From Pseudoroseicyclus aestuarii (GTDB lineage: Bacteria; Pseudomonadota; Alphaproteobacteria; Rhodobacterales; Rhodobacteraceae), in assembly GCF_003217255.1 (NCBI RefSeq), contig NZ_QJTE01000002.1:1-64000 (forward strand): DNA of 64,000 nucleotides, in the 5' to 3' direction. Position 1 is the stretch's first letter; the number at the start of each line of letters is the position of its first letter. Below, piece by piece: positions 8,828 to 16,474 of this stretch. Both the position numbers and the translations under genes were made by a program. Below the pieces are notes generated by a model that saw nothing but the letters and a program-made list of their open reading frames with translations, searched no databases and was not told the DNA's origin.

Positions 8828-10075
8828 TCAGGCCGCGACGGTCGAAAGCCGCCCGGTGCTGCGCGCCGGCGCCTCGATCTGCCCGGCAAGGCTGCCGGCA
8901 AGAACCTCGGCCGTGGCGGCCGACAGCGTCCAGCCCAGGTGACCGTGGCCGGTATTGTAGAAGACGCGCGCCCGGCGCCCCGGGCCGACCCGCGGCATCA
9001 TGTTCGGCATCATCGGCCGCAGCCCGGCCCAGGGCACGCAGCTTTCGGTGGAAACGTCGGGGAAATGCCGCTCGACCCAGGCGATAAGCGGCTGCACGCG
9101 GTCCGCGCGGATATCGCGGTTCTCGCCGTTGAACTCGGCTGTGCCGGCAACCCGGAACCGCCCGTTGCCAAGGCGCGAGGTGACGATCTTGGCCGCATCG
9201 TCGAGGAGAGAGGCCGTCGGCGCCGCCTCGCGGCTGGCCTGATCGGCAAGGTTCACGGTGATCGAGTAGCCCTTGACCGGGTAGACATTGACCCGGTCGC
9301 CCAGCCGCCGCGCCAAGGCGCGCGAGCCGATGCCCGCGGCCACGACCACGGCGTCAAAACGATGCGGCTCGTCCGTGGTGACCACGGCGGCATCGGGGCC
9401 GGTCGAGACATCGCGGATCTCGCGGCCCATGCGGAAGGTGACGCCCTGCCCGCGCAGCCACTCGGCCAGCCCGAAGGTGAAGCGGTGGATATCGCCGGTG
9501 GAATCGCTCTCGGTCAGGAAACCGCCGACGACGGGGCCGTGCAGCTGCGGCACGGCGGCGCGCACCTCATCCGCGCTCAGCTCCTCGCGCGGGAGGCCGC
9601 CCTTGGCCAGCAGCGCCGAGACCCGGCGCGCGGCCTCAAGCTCTTTCTCGGTCTTGTAGAAATGCACGATCCCGGCGCGGCTGAAATCGAAGTCGAGGCC
9701 CGCCGTCTCGGCCATCTCGGCCATGCCGGCACGGGCGGCGATCGCGAGGCGCGCGGTCTCGACGGTATTGCGCTCGTAGCTGGGGATTGCGGCAAGGAAT
9801 TCGGCCATCCAGCTCAGCTTGTGCCAGGAGGGGCGCGGGTTCACCGAGAGCGGCGCCGCCGGGTCGAGAAGCCATTTCAGCCCCTTGGCGACGGTGCCCC
9901 AGCGGTTCCAGACCTCGGCGTTCGAGGCAGAGAGCTGGCCGCCATTGGCAAAGCTCGTGTCCATGCCGGCATAGCGCTGGCGATCGAAGACGGTGACATC
10001 GTAGCCGCGACGATGAAGCGCGTAGGCGGTGGTGATACCGGTGATACCGGCACCCAGAACGGCGACGTGGGGCAT
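8828..10075 (-). CDS. dadA: DadA-type D-amino acid dehydrogenase / glycine oxidase-like flavoprotein
   Basis: This 415-residue FAD enzyme of the DAO superfamily has an N-terminal dinucleotide motif VLGAGITGITTAYALHRRG (residues 6-24), the DadA-type TSFANGGQLSASNAEVW near 41-57, and a C-terminal FAD contact in NTGHGHLGWTLS near 382. DadA oxidises D-alanine and other D-amino acids and passes electrons to the respiratory chain. The long leader carries a tandem glycine riboswitch and a good promoter, so glycine is the signal. This suggests the enzyme may oxidise glycine itself or clear a glycine-linked amino acid. The gene stands alone, without the racemase gene often paired with dadA. Confidence 0.92.
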   Translation of the reverse strand: MPHVAVLGAGITGITTAYALHRRGYDVTVFDRQRYAGMDTSFANGGQLSASNAEVWNRWGTVAKGLKWLLDPAAPLSVNPRPSWHKLSWMAEFLAAIPSYERNTVETARLAIAARAGMAEMAETAGLDFDFSRAGIVHFYKTEKELEAARRVSALLAKGGLPREELSADEVRAAVPQLHGPVVGGFLTESDSTGDIHRFTFGLAEWLRGQGVTFRMGREIRDVSTGPDAAVVTTDEPHRFDAVVVAAGIGSRALARRLGDRVNVYPVKGYSITVNLADQASREAAPTASLLDDAAKIVTSRLGNGRFRVAGTAEFNGENRDIRADRVQPLIAWVERHFPDVSTESCVPWAGLRPMMPNMMPRVGPGRRARVFYNTGHGHLGWTLSAATAEVLAGSLAGQIEAPARSTGRLSTVAA

Positions 10076-10103
10076 GAAAGCCTCCGATACAGTCGCGCCC
10101 CGC

Positions 10104-10285
10104 CCGTCCTTTTGCCTGAGAGATTCGCTGCCCCGACCTCATGCCGGTGACGACTTTCCCCTTCGGCGGACCCCGAGGGGCCTCTCTCCGGTTCTGCTTG
10201 GCCTCGCCGGTCCTTTTGCCTGAGAGACCCGCGGGACGCGGCATGCTCCTTCGGCGGCGGACCGATCCGCGCTCTCCCGGCGGAC
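10104..10285 (-). ncRNA. Tandem glycine riboswitch upstream of dadA
   Basis: On the minus strand two gcvT-type aptamers lie in series. The upstream one (about 10283 to 10210) contains GGGAGAGCGC, GCCGCCGAAGGAGC and GGTCTCTCAGGCAAAAGGAC. The downstream one (about 10190 to 10107) contains CGGAGAGAGG, CCGCCGAAGGGG and TCTCTCAGGCAAAAGGAC. These conserved blocks, the order and the short linker match the cooperative double glycine riboswitch. The RNA ends about 30 bases before the dadA ATG, so it probably acts at translation or just before it. Confidence 0.92.
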
Positions 10286-10295
10286 CAATTCGAGT

Positions 10296-10325
10296 ATTGT
10301 ACCGCGTGCGCCCCGCATCGCGCAA
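10296..10325 (-). promoter_or_regulatory. Promoter of the glycine riboswitch-dadA transcript
   Basis: On the minus strand TTGCGC (10320-10325) and TACAAT (10296-10301) are 18 bases apart. The -10 box ends just before the first riboswitch aptamer, so transcription would begin at its 5' edge. Confidence 0.6.
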
Positions 10326-10346
10326 CGGTGAATGCTCTCCGCAGGC

Positions 10347-10784
10347 TTAGCCCTGCGCAAGGTAAAGCCGAAGCCGGTCCTGCAGGGGCTGTATGGCATC
10401 GGGCGCGGCGAGAAAGGCCTCTGGCGTCATCAGCGCCCATCCCTGCCCCTCGTCGCCGAAGGTGATGTCCGCCTCGGCACCCTCGGGCAGGGCGAGGACG
10501 AAGTACCAGACCGGCCCCGGCTTCAGCGCATGGGGAAATTGCCGCCCCCAGAGCAGGCGCCCCGCCTCCAGCCGCAGGCCGACCTCCTCGTCCATCTCGC
10601 GGGCGGCGGTCTGCAGCGGCGTCTCGCCCGGCTCGCGCCCGCCGCCGGGCAGGTCGAGTAGGCCGGGGTAGTCGATATGCGCAAAATCGTCGCGCCGCGT
10701 GATCAGCAGGCGCTGCCCGATATAGACCGCGACCTTGGCGCCGACGAAATCGCTGCCGTCCCAGTCCTGAACCGCCTTTTGCAT
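10347..10784 (-). CDS. NUDIX hydrolase
   Basis: This 145-residue protein hydrolyses a nucleoside diphosphate-linked substrate, not identified. The full NUDIX box is present (GGGREPGETPLQTAAREMDEEVGL region, residues about 47-70, with REMDEEVG as the metal-binding part). The surrounding strands (VAVYIGQRLLITRRDD and WYFVLALPEG) are typical of the fold. The ATG at 10784 follows GGAGGGA; longer frames to 11003 lack such a site and overlap dinB. It diverges from dinB with only about 28 bases between start codons. That pairing might hint at nucleotide-pool sanitising, but this is an inference. Confidence 0.88.
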   Translation of the reverse strand: MQKAVQDWDGSDFVGAKVAVYIGQRLLITRRDDFAHIDYPGLLDLPGGGREPGETPLQTAAREMDEEVGLRLEAGRLLWGRQFPHALKPGPVWYFVLALPEGAEADITFGDEGQGWALMTPEAFLAAPDAIQPLQDRLRLYLAQG

Positions 10785-10812
10785 CGCGTCCCTCCGGCTT
10801 ATCTTCCTGCCC

Positions 10813-12063
10813 ATGCCATCCCTCTGCCGCGCCTGTCTGACCCGCTTCGACGCCGGGGGCCGCTGCCCCGCCTGCCGGTCGCCGCGCGTGCTGTCGCACC
10901 CGGAGCTTTGGGACCTGAGCATCGCGCATATGGATTGCGACGCCTTCTTCGCCAGCGTCGAGAAGCGCGACAACCCCGAACTGGCGGACAAGCCGGTCAT
11001 CATCGGCGGCGGGCGGCGGGGCGTCGTCTCGACCGCCTGCTATCTCGCGCGGATCAAGGGCGTCCGCTCGGCCATGCCGATGTTCCAGGCGCTGAAGCTT
11101 TGCCCCGAGGCAGTGATCATCAAGCCCCGGTTCGAGGCCTATGTCGAAGCCTCGCGTGCGATCCGCCAGATGATGGACGAGATGACGCCCGTGGTCGAGC
11201 CGCTCAGCCTCGACGAGGCCTTCATGGACCTGACCGGCACCCAGCGGCTGCACGGCGCGCCACCCGCCGTGATGCTGGCCCGGCTGGTGAACCGGATGCA
11301 CAAGGAGCTGGGGCTGACAGGGTCCATCGGGCTCAGCCACAACAAGTTCCTCGCCAAGGTGGCGAGCGATCTGGACAAGCCGCGCGGCTTTTCGGTGATC
11401 GGCAAGGCCGAGACGGTCGATTTCCTGCGCCCGCGTCCGGTGCGGCTGATCTGGGGGATCGGTCCGGCAGCGCAGGCCAGCCTCGAGGGCGCCGGGATCA
11501 CCACCTTCTCCGATCTCGAGCGCTGGGACCGGCGCGAGTTGCACGCCCGCTTCGGCGGCATGGGCGAGCGGCTCTGGCATCTGGCCCGCGGCGAGGACGC
11601 GCGCCGCGTCAGCGCGAACGAGCCGATGCGCTCGGTCTCGAACGAGACCACCTTCGACACCGACACGGGCGATCCCGATATCCTCGACGGGCATATCTGG
11701 CGCATGGCCGAAAAGGTCGCCGGCCGCGCCAAGGCCAAGGGCATCGCTGGCCGCGTCGTGGTGCTGAAACTCAAACGCGCGAACCACACAAGCCTGTCGC
11801 GGCGGGTCAGCCTGCGGGCGCCGACGCAGATGGCGGACACGCTTTACCGCACGGCCCGCGGCCTTTTCGACGCGCTGGACGAACGTGGGCCCTACCGCCT
11901 GCTGGGCGTCGGGCTGTCCGACCTCTGCCCCGCCGGCACCGGCGGCGAGGCCGATCTTCTCGATCCCGATGCCGCCCAGCGCGAAAAGGCGGAGCGGGCG
12001 GCGGATGCGATCCGCGCCCGTTTCGGCGACAAGGCGATCCTCAAGGGCCGGGCCCTGCGCTGA
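10813..12063 (+). CDS. dinB: DinB, DNA polymerase IV with N-terminal zinc ribbon
   Basis: This Y-family translesion polymerase (416 residues) copies damaged DNA. Two CxxC-like pairs at the N-terminus (CRAC at residues 5-8 and CPAC at 18-21) form a probable zinc ribbon, seen in many alphaproteobacterial members. The catalytic core shows AHMDCDAFFASVE (38-50), the steric-gate region, LSLDEAFMDLTG near 136 with the acidic pair, and helix-hairpin-helix IWGIGP near 215. The little-finger domain follows to the end. I see no obvious beta-clamp peptide at the C-terminus. It diverges from the NUDIX gene. I see no clear LexA-type box. Confidence 0.95.
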   Translation: MPSLCRACLTRFDAGGRCPACRSPRVLSHPELWDLSIAHMDCDAFFASVEKRDNPELADKPVIIGGGRRGVVSTACYLARIKGVRSAMPMFQALKLCPEAVIIKPRFEAYVEASRAIRQMMDEMTPVVEPLSLDEAFMDLTGTQRLHGAPPAVMLARLVNRMHKELGLTGSIGLSHNKFLAKVASDLDKPRGFSVIGKAETVDFLRPRPVRLIWGIGPAAQASLEGAGITTFSDLERWDRRELHARFGGMGERLWHLARGEDARRVSANEPMRSVSNETTFDTDTGDPDILDGHIWRMAEKVAGRAKAKGIAGRVVVLKLKRANHTSLSRRVSLRAPTQMADTLYRTARGLFDALDERGPYRLLGVGLSDLCPAGTGGEADLLDPDAAQREKAERAADAIRARFGDKAILKGRALR

Positions 12064-12068
12064 CGTGA

Positions 12069-12093
12069 AAAGGGGGACCAGCGGCCCCCCTTT
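12069..12093 (+). terminator. Weak terminator-like hairpin after dinB
   Basis: An AAAGGGGG/CCCCCTTT stem of 8 bp with a 9-base loop lies just after the dinB stop and before the convergent hydrolase gene. The T run is only three bases long, so activity is uncertain; its symmetry could serve both strands. Confidence 0.5.
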
Positions 12094-12116
12094 CCGTCGC
12101 GGCCATGGTGCCGTGG

Positions 12117-13034
12117 TTACTGCGACGCCATCCAGTCGCGGATCGCCGTCACGCTCGCCTCGGGCTGCTCGAAGATCGCGGCATGGCTGGCGCCGTCGAT
12201 GATGGAGAGTGTCGCATTCGGCGCCGTCTCTTCCATCTGCTGGGCGATCTCGACCGCGTAGACCGGGTCGGCCAGCCCCACGAGGACGAGGACCGGCACC
12301 TCGACGCTTGCCAGCGTCTCGCTGCTGTCGGGCCGGTTCGCCAGCACCGTCGCGCCGCCCAGCGCCCCCTCGACCGAGGCCTGGCCGACCACCGCTGACA
12401 GGTAGTCCGCCTGCGCCGGCGCGGTCTCGATCCGGGTCTCGCCGGTCAGCATGTTCGGCAGCAGGAAGGGCACGATGGACTGCACGTCCTGCGTCTCCTC
12501 GAGCGTCTGGTGCGCGCCGTCCCAGATGCCCGCCTCGATCGCATTGGCCGGCATGTGGTTGCTGTCGATCAGGATCATGCCGTCGAAGACCTCGGGGGCT
12601 TCGCGGTACATCTCGAAGACGACGGGGCCGCCCATCGACATCCCGCCGATGGTGGCGCTTTCGATGCCAAGCTCATCCAGCACCGCAAGCGCGTCCTGCG
12701 CGTAGGTGGCCACATCCGTCACCTCCTCGGGCGCGGTGGAATTGCCGAAGCCGCGCTGGTCGATGGTGATGACGCGGTGATCGTCATCCAGATCGCCCCG
12801 CACCCGCTCGAACAGGGCGCCCGACAGGGGATAGCCATGGATCAGGTAGATCACGTCCCCTTCGCCGCTGTCCTGAACGAAGATATCGGCGCCATTGACG
12901 CTGATCGTCTCGCCCTCGCGGTCGGCGGGCATCGGGATGCCAAGGGTCTCTCCGGCTTGCTGCGCCGACAGGGGCGCCGCCAGAAGCCCGGCGGCCGCGC
13001 CGCCGAGCAGGGTCGTTTTCAACAGGGTCTTCAT
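12117..13034 (-). CDS. Secreted alpha/beta hydrolase
   Basis: This 305-residue protein has a Sec signal peptide (KTLLKTTLLGGAAAGLLAAP, then LSAQQ) and an alpha/beta hydrolase fold. The oxyanion region is LIHGYPLSG near residue 65, the nucleophile elbow GMSMGG near 132, the acid in VGLADPVYA near 255, and the histidine in DGASHAAIF near 284, so the triad looks complete. The enzyme type (esterase, lactonase, epoxide or haloalkane hydrolase) cannot be told. The ATG at 13034 follows GGAGG. It is convergent with dinB and downstream of the SLC13 transporter on the same strand. Confidence 0.87.
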   Translation of the reverse strand: MKTLLKTTLLGGAAAGLLAAPLSAQQAGETLGIPMPADREGETISVNGADIFVQDSGEGDVIYLIHGYPLSGALFERVRGDLDDDHRVITIDQRGFGNSTAPEEVTDVATYAQDALAVLDELGIESATIGGMSMGGPVVFEMYREAPEVFDGMILIDSNHMPANAIEAGIWDGAHQTLEETQDVQSIVPFLLPNMLTGETRIETAPAQADYLSAVVGQASVEGALGGATVLANRPDSSETLASVEVPVLVLVGLADPVYAVEIAQQMEETAPNATLSIIDGASHAAIFEQPEASVTAIRDWMASQ

Positions 13035-13133
13035 CGTGAACCTCCACACTCGTATCGGGCGGTCAACGACGGCGCGGCGCCGGGCGTTGCCTTATGTCCC
13101 GATCACGAAGTGCGTGAGATCGCTTTGGTACGC

Positions 13134-14930
13134 TCAGCCCTGAAGAGGGAACCAGATCGGGATCACGAGGATCGCGGTGATGCCGACAATGACGTTCATC
13201 AGCACGCCGATCTTCAGGAAGTCGGTGAACTTGTAGTCGCCCGCGCCGTAGACCAGCGTGTTGGTCTGGTAGCCCACCGGCGTCGCGAAACTGGCCGAGG
13301 CGGCGAGCATCACCGCCACCACCAGCGCCCGCGGATCAAGGCCGGTCTGCTGCGCCAGCGCGATGGCCACCGGCGTGACCACCACGGCGACGGCATTGTT
13401 GGTCACCAGCTCCGTCAGGATCGAGGTCAGCGTGTAGACCGCCGCCAAGAGCACGATAGGCGGCAGGCCTTCCAGCCAGGGCGCCAGCCCCCCGACCACC
13501 AACTCGACCGCGCCGGAGTTCTGCAGCCCCTGCCCGACCACCAGCATCGACAGGATCAGCACGAGGATCCCGGCGTCGACCGAGGACCATGCCTCGTCGC
13601 TGTCGATGCAGCGAAAGGCGAGGATCGCGGCCACGGCCAGAAGCGCCAGCACCTCGATCGGGGCCACGCCGAAGGCGGCAAGGCCGACGACCATGACCAG
13701 CGCCAGAAGCGCCAGCGGCGCGCGGCGGCGGCGGTAGGCGCGGCCCGGCGCGCGGCCGATGCTCACCAGCTCTCCGCCCTGGGCCAGCCGCTCGAAGCCG
13801 CGGTCGGTGCCCTCCAGCAGGATGCGGTCGGCGGGGCGCAGGCGCACGCTGCCCAGTTCGGGCCCGGCGACATGGCCGGGCCGATTCGCGCCCAGCACGC
13901 GCAGCCCGTAGCGGTAGCCGACCGACAGCTGGGACACCGTCTCGCCGCCCGAGGCCGCGGCGGGCGAGACCATGGCCTCGGCCACGGTCAGATCGTCCTC
14001 GGGGTTGCGCGGGCCGACGCCGCGGCGCAGGCCGACCTCGATCCCCGGCAGGTCGCGCAGCGTCAGGATCTCGGAGGTCGTCGCCTGCGCCACCAGAACG
14101 TCGCCCAGCTCCACGACCCGCTCGGCCAGCGCCTCGCGGCTGAGGGTGCGGCCCCGGCGCACGGCGGTCACCTTGATGCCCTGCCGGTTGAAATCGGCGA
14201 TCTCGCCCAGCGCGCTGCCGATGCCGCGATATCCCTCGAGAACCCGCAGCTCCGTCAGGAAGGCCCGCTCCCCGTCCTCGGCGCCGGTGACGCCGCGGCT
14301 GCGCCGGTCCGGCAGCAGCAGCGGCGCGAGGATGCCCAGCGCGGTGCCCCCGATCAGCACGCAGACGATCCCGGGCAGGGTGATCGAGAAGATCGAGAAG
14401 TTCTCGAGGCCCTGCGCCTCGGCGACGCCGGCCACCAGCAGGTTGGTCGAGCTGCCGATCAGCGTCAGAGTGCCGCCCAGAACCGCCGCGTAGGACAGCG
14501 GGATCAGCAGCCGCGTCTCGGCGATGCCGAGGCTGCGGGCCAGCCGGATGATGACCGGGATCAGCACCAGCACGACCGGCGTGTTGTTCACGAAGCCCGA
14601 GGCGATGACCGTCGCCCCGAGAAAGACCACCACCGCCAGCGCCGGATGCCCCTCGGCCCGGGCGATGGCCTGCGCCGCAAGCGCATCCAGCAAACCGGTG
14701 CGCACCAGCGCGCCAGAGATGACGAACATCGCCGCGATGGTGACGGGCGCCGAGTTCGCGAAGACGCCGAGGATCTGGTCCTGCTGCACGAGGCCCAGCA
14801 CCACGAAGACGCCGGCGGCGATCACCGCCGTCACCTCGGGCGGATATTTCTCGAACATGAAAGCGGCGAAGAGAAGGACGAGCAGGGCGAGCGCAACGTA
14901 GGGCTGCAGCTCTGCGGGGATGAGAGGCAC
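13134..14930 (-). CDS. SLC13/DASS-type transporter with RCK_C domains
   Basis: This 598-residue inner-membrane protein has two hydrophobic halves, each with an asparagine-containing motif typical of the divalent anion/sodium symporter family (FVNNTPVVLV in the first half, TNNAVAVVVTP in the second). Between them lies a soluble stretch of about 200 residues that looks like two TrkA-C (RCK_C) domains (ELRVLEGYRGIGSALGEI, then VVELGDVLVAQ). Relatives carry sulfate, phosphate or dicarboxylates, and the substrate here is unknown. I chose GTG at 14930 because AAAGGAGACGGC precedes it; the ATG at 14987 has no such site. Confidence 0.88.
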   Translation of the reverse strand: MPLIPAELQPYVALALLVLLFAAFMFEKYPPEVTAVIAAGVFVVLGLVQQDQILGVFANSAPVTIAAMFVISGALVRTGLLDALAAQAIARAEGHPALAVVVFLGATVIASGFVNNTPVVLVLIPVIIRLARSLGIAETRLLIPLSYAAVLGGTLTLIGSSTNLLVAGVAEAQGLENFSIFSITLPGIVCVLIGGTALGILAPLLLPDRRSRGVTGAEDGERAFLTELRVLEGYRGIGSALGEIADFNRQGIKVTAVRRGRTLSREALAERVVELGDVLVAQATTSEILTLRDLPGIEVGLRRGVGPRNPEDDLTVAEAMVSPAAASGGETVSQLSVGYRYGLRVLGANRPGHVAGPELGSVRLRPADRILLEGTDRGFERLAQGGELVSIGRAPGRAYRRRRAPLALLALVMVVGLAAFGVAPIEVLALLAVAAILAFRCIDSDEAWSSVDAGILVLILSMLVVGQGLQNSGAVELVVGGLAPWLEGLPPIVLLAAVYTLTSILTELVTNNAVAVVVTPVAIALAQQTGLDPRALVVAVMLAASASFATPVGYQTNTLVYGAGDYKFTDFLKIGVLMNVIVGITAILVIPIWFPLQG

Positions 14931-14999
14931 GCCGTCTCCTTTGGATGAAGGCCACAGCTGAACATAGCTGCGGGCTCGGCGGTTCAATGACCTGAGGGT

Positions 15000-15866
15000 T
15001 TATTCCGCGGCGACCGGCAGCTCGGCCCCGCCGGCGGGCCGCCCCAGCTTCGCGATTTCGGCGATCACCCCCGCCAGCAGGGCGGCGAAGGCGTCGAAGC
15101 CGCCATGCGGCTCGATGCGGGCTTCGTCCATGTAGAGGCTGCGGTCAATCTCGACCTGCACGGCATGGGCACGGCGCGCGGGGCGCCCGTATTGCTGCGT
15201 CACATAGGCCCCGGCGAAGGGCATGTTGCGCGCCACTCGCAGCCCCGCGGATTTGAACGCGGCCTCCACCCCCTCCATGATCTCTAGCGCGGCGGCGGCG
15301 CCGAAGCGGTCGCCCAGCACGACGTCGGGCCGGGGGCCGCCCACCACGCCGGAGGCTTCGATCGCCTCGTGCGGCATCGAATGGCAATCGATCAGGATCG
15401 TCTGCCCGAACTGCGCATGAGTCTCGGCCAGCACCGCGCGCAGCGCCTCGTGGTAGGGACGCCAGCACAGGGCCAGCCTGTCCTGCGCCTCATCGAGGCC
15501 GATCTTGCCGCGGTAGATCGCGCGGCCATTGGCCACGACGCGGGGAATCACCCCAAGGCCGCTGGAGATGCGCGGGTTGTGCGTGGGGCGCTGCACCCCC
15601 TCGACCAGCGCGGGGTCAAGCTCTTCGGCCGCGCGGTTGAGGTCGACATAGGCGCGCGGCACCCGCGCCGTCAGCAGCGGCGCCCCGAGCGACGGCGCCC
15701 GCGCGAAGAGCCGGTCGACGAAGGCATCCTCGGACGAGCGCACCGCCAGCGGATCGAGCACGATTCGCCGCAGGAAGGCCTCCGGGTAGGCGCTTCCGCT
15801 ATGCGGAGAGGCGAAGACCACGGCGGTGGTCTGGATTGCCGGGCGATGAAGGTCGAAGGCGCGCAT
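15000..15866 (-). CDS. N-formylglutamate amidohydrolase family protein
   Basis: This 288-residue protein belongs to the family that cleaves N-formylglutamate to formate and glutamate, the last step of one histidine degradation route. The sequence shows [11 protein letters not shown] near residue 18 (metal-binding His), [13 protein letters not shown] near 65, ILIDCHSMP near 145 and an [16 protein letters not shown] block near 220. No hut genes are adjacent, so a housekeeping or other amide-hydrolysing role is equally possible. The ATG at 15866 starts at the conserved N-terminus; a frame to 16016 overlaps the promoter of tRNA-Val and is rejected. Confidence 0.85.
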   Translation of the reverse strand: MRAFDLHRPAIQTTAVVFASPHSGSAYPEAFLRRIVLDPLAVRSSEDAFVDRLFARAPSLGAPLLTARVPRAYVDLNRAAEELDPALVEGVQRPTHNPRISSGLGVIPRVVANGRAIYRGKIGLDEAQDRLALCWRPYHEALRAVLAETHAQFGQTILIDCHSMPHEAIEASGVVGGPRPDVVLGDRFGAAAALEIMEGVEAAFKSAGLRVARNMPFAGAYVTQQYGRPARRAHAVQVEIDRSLYMDEARIEPHGGFDAFAALLAGVIAEIAKLGRPAGGAELPVAAE

Positions 15867-15930
15867 CCGCGGCTGCCCCTGCACTGGTCTGCACCGAAGA
15901 TAGCGCCCGAACCCGATTTGCCGAAAGCCC

Positions 15931-15959
15931 TTGATCCCCCCCGAACGCTCTTTTATAGA
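15931..15959 (+). promoter_or_regulatory. Promoter of tRNA-Val
   Basis: TTGATC (15931-15936) and TATAGA (15954-15959) are 17 bases apart, about 65 bases before the tRNA. This is one of the better housekeeping promoter matches in the window and fits a stable RNA gene. Confidence 0.6.
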
Positions 15960-16023
15960 CCGCGCACCCGACGCGGCCTGGCTGCGCCTCCTGTTCACGG
16001 AGAGGCTGGATCGCAAAGGGTAC

Positions 16024-16098
16024 GGGCGGTTAGCTCAGCGGTAGAGCACTACGTTGACATCGTAGGGGCCACTGGTTCGATCCCAGTACCGCCCACCA
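16024..16098 (+). tRNA. tRNA-Val (anticodon GAC)
   Basis: A complete cloverleaf is present: acceptor stem GGGCGGT/ACCGCCC (16024-16030 with 16088-16094), D arm GCTC..GAGC, anticodon stem CTACG/CGTAG with loop TTGACAT (anticodon at 16056-16058), T arm ACTGG-TTCGATC-CCAGT, and an encoded CCA end at 16096-16098. The GAC anticodon reads GUC and GUU codons. Confidence 0.98.
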
Positions 16099-16181
16099 GT
16101 GTTATTCCACCGGCCCCCTTCGGGGGCGCCACGACTGCAACCCAAAGGCGCACCAGCGCGCCGCGAAGATGGAGAGCCGCC

Positions 16182-16307
16182 ATGAAGGTCGCCAACTCGC
16201 TCCGCTCGCTCAAGCAGCGCCACCGCGATTGCCGCGTCGTGCGCCGCAAGGGCCGGGTCTATGTGATCAACAAGACCCAGCGCCGGTTCAAGGCCCGCCA
16301 GGGCTGA
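16182..16307 (+). CDS. rpmJ: Ribosomal protein bL36 (41-residue, zinc-free form)
   Basis: This basic 41-residue protein is a component of the large ribosomal subunit. It begins [17 protein letters not shown] and ends RFKARQG, as in the alphaproteobacterial form. It has a single cysteine rather than the zinc-binding set of the 37-38-residue form, so it does not need zinc. GGAGAG lies upstream of the ATG at 16182. It follows tRNA-Val by 83 bases and ends in a strong terminator; the two may share a transcript. Confidence 0.97.
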   Translation: MKVANSLRSLKQRHRDCRVVRRKGRVYVINKTQRRFKARQG

Positions 16308-16347
16308 ACCGGAGGGCAGGCCCGCAGGGGCCAGCTCCTAGAACAAT

Positions 16348-16380
16348 GGGCCGTCTTCCCCCGGGAAGGCGGCCCTTTCT
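16348..16380 (+). terminator. Intrinsic terminator after rpmJ
   Basis: A 12-bp stem (GGGCCGTCTTCC with GGAAGGCGGCCC, one G-U pair) is followed by TTTCTTC. It ends the tRNA-Val/rpmJ region. Confidence 0.9.
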
Positions 16381-16474
16381 TCATGTTTCCGCCGATTTTC
16401 CGCCTCTCTGCTGGGCAGGACGGGCACGACTGCGCTAGGTTTGCCCCACAGAAGGCAACGAAGGATCGCCGGAT

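Noticed and set aside
12510-14948. An 812-residue plus-strand open frame
   Set aside because: It is antisense to the alpha/beta hydrolase and the SLC13 transporter genes, which have clear motifs, signal peptide and membrane segments. It is rich in His, Arg, Gln and Asp, typical of shadows.
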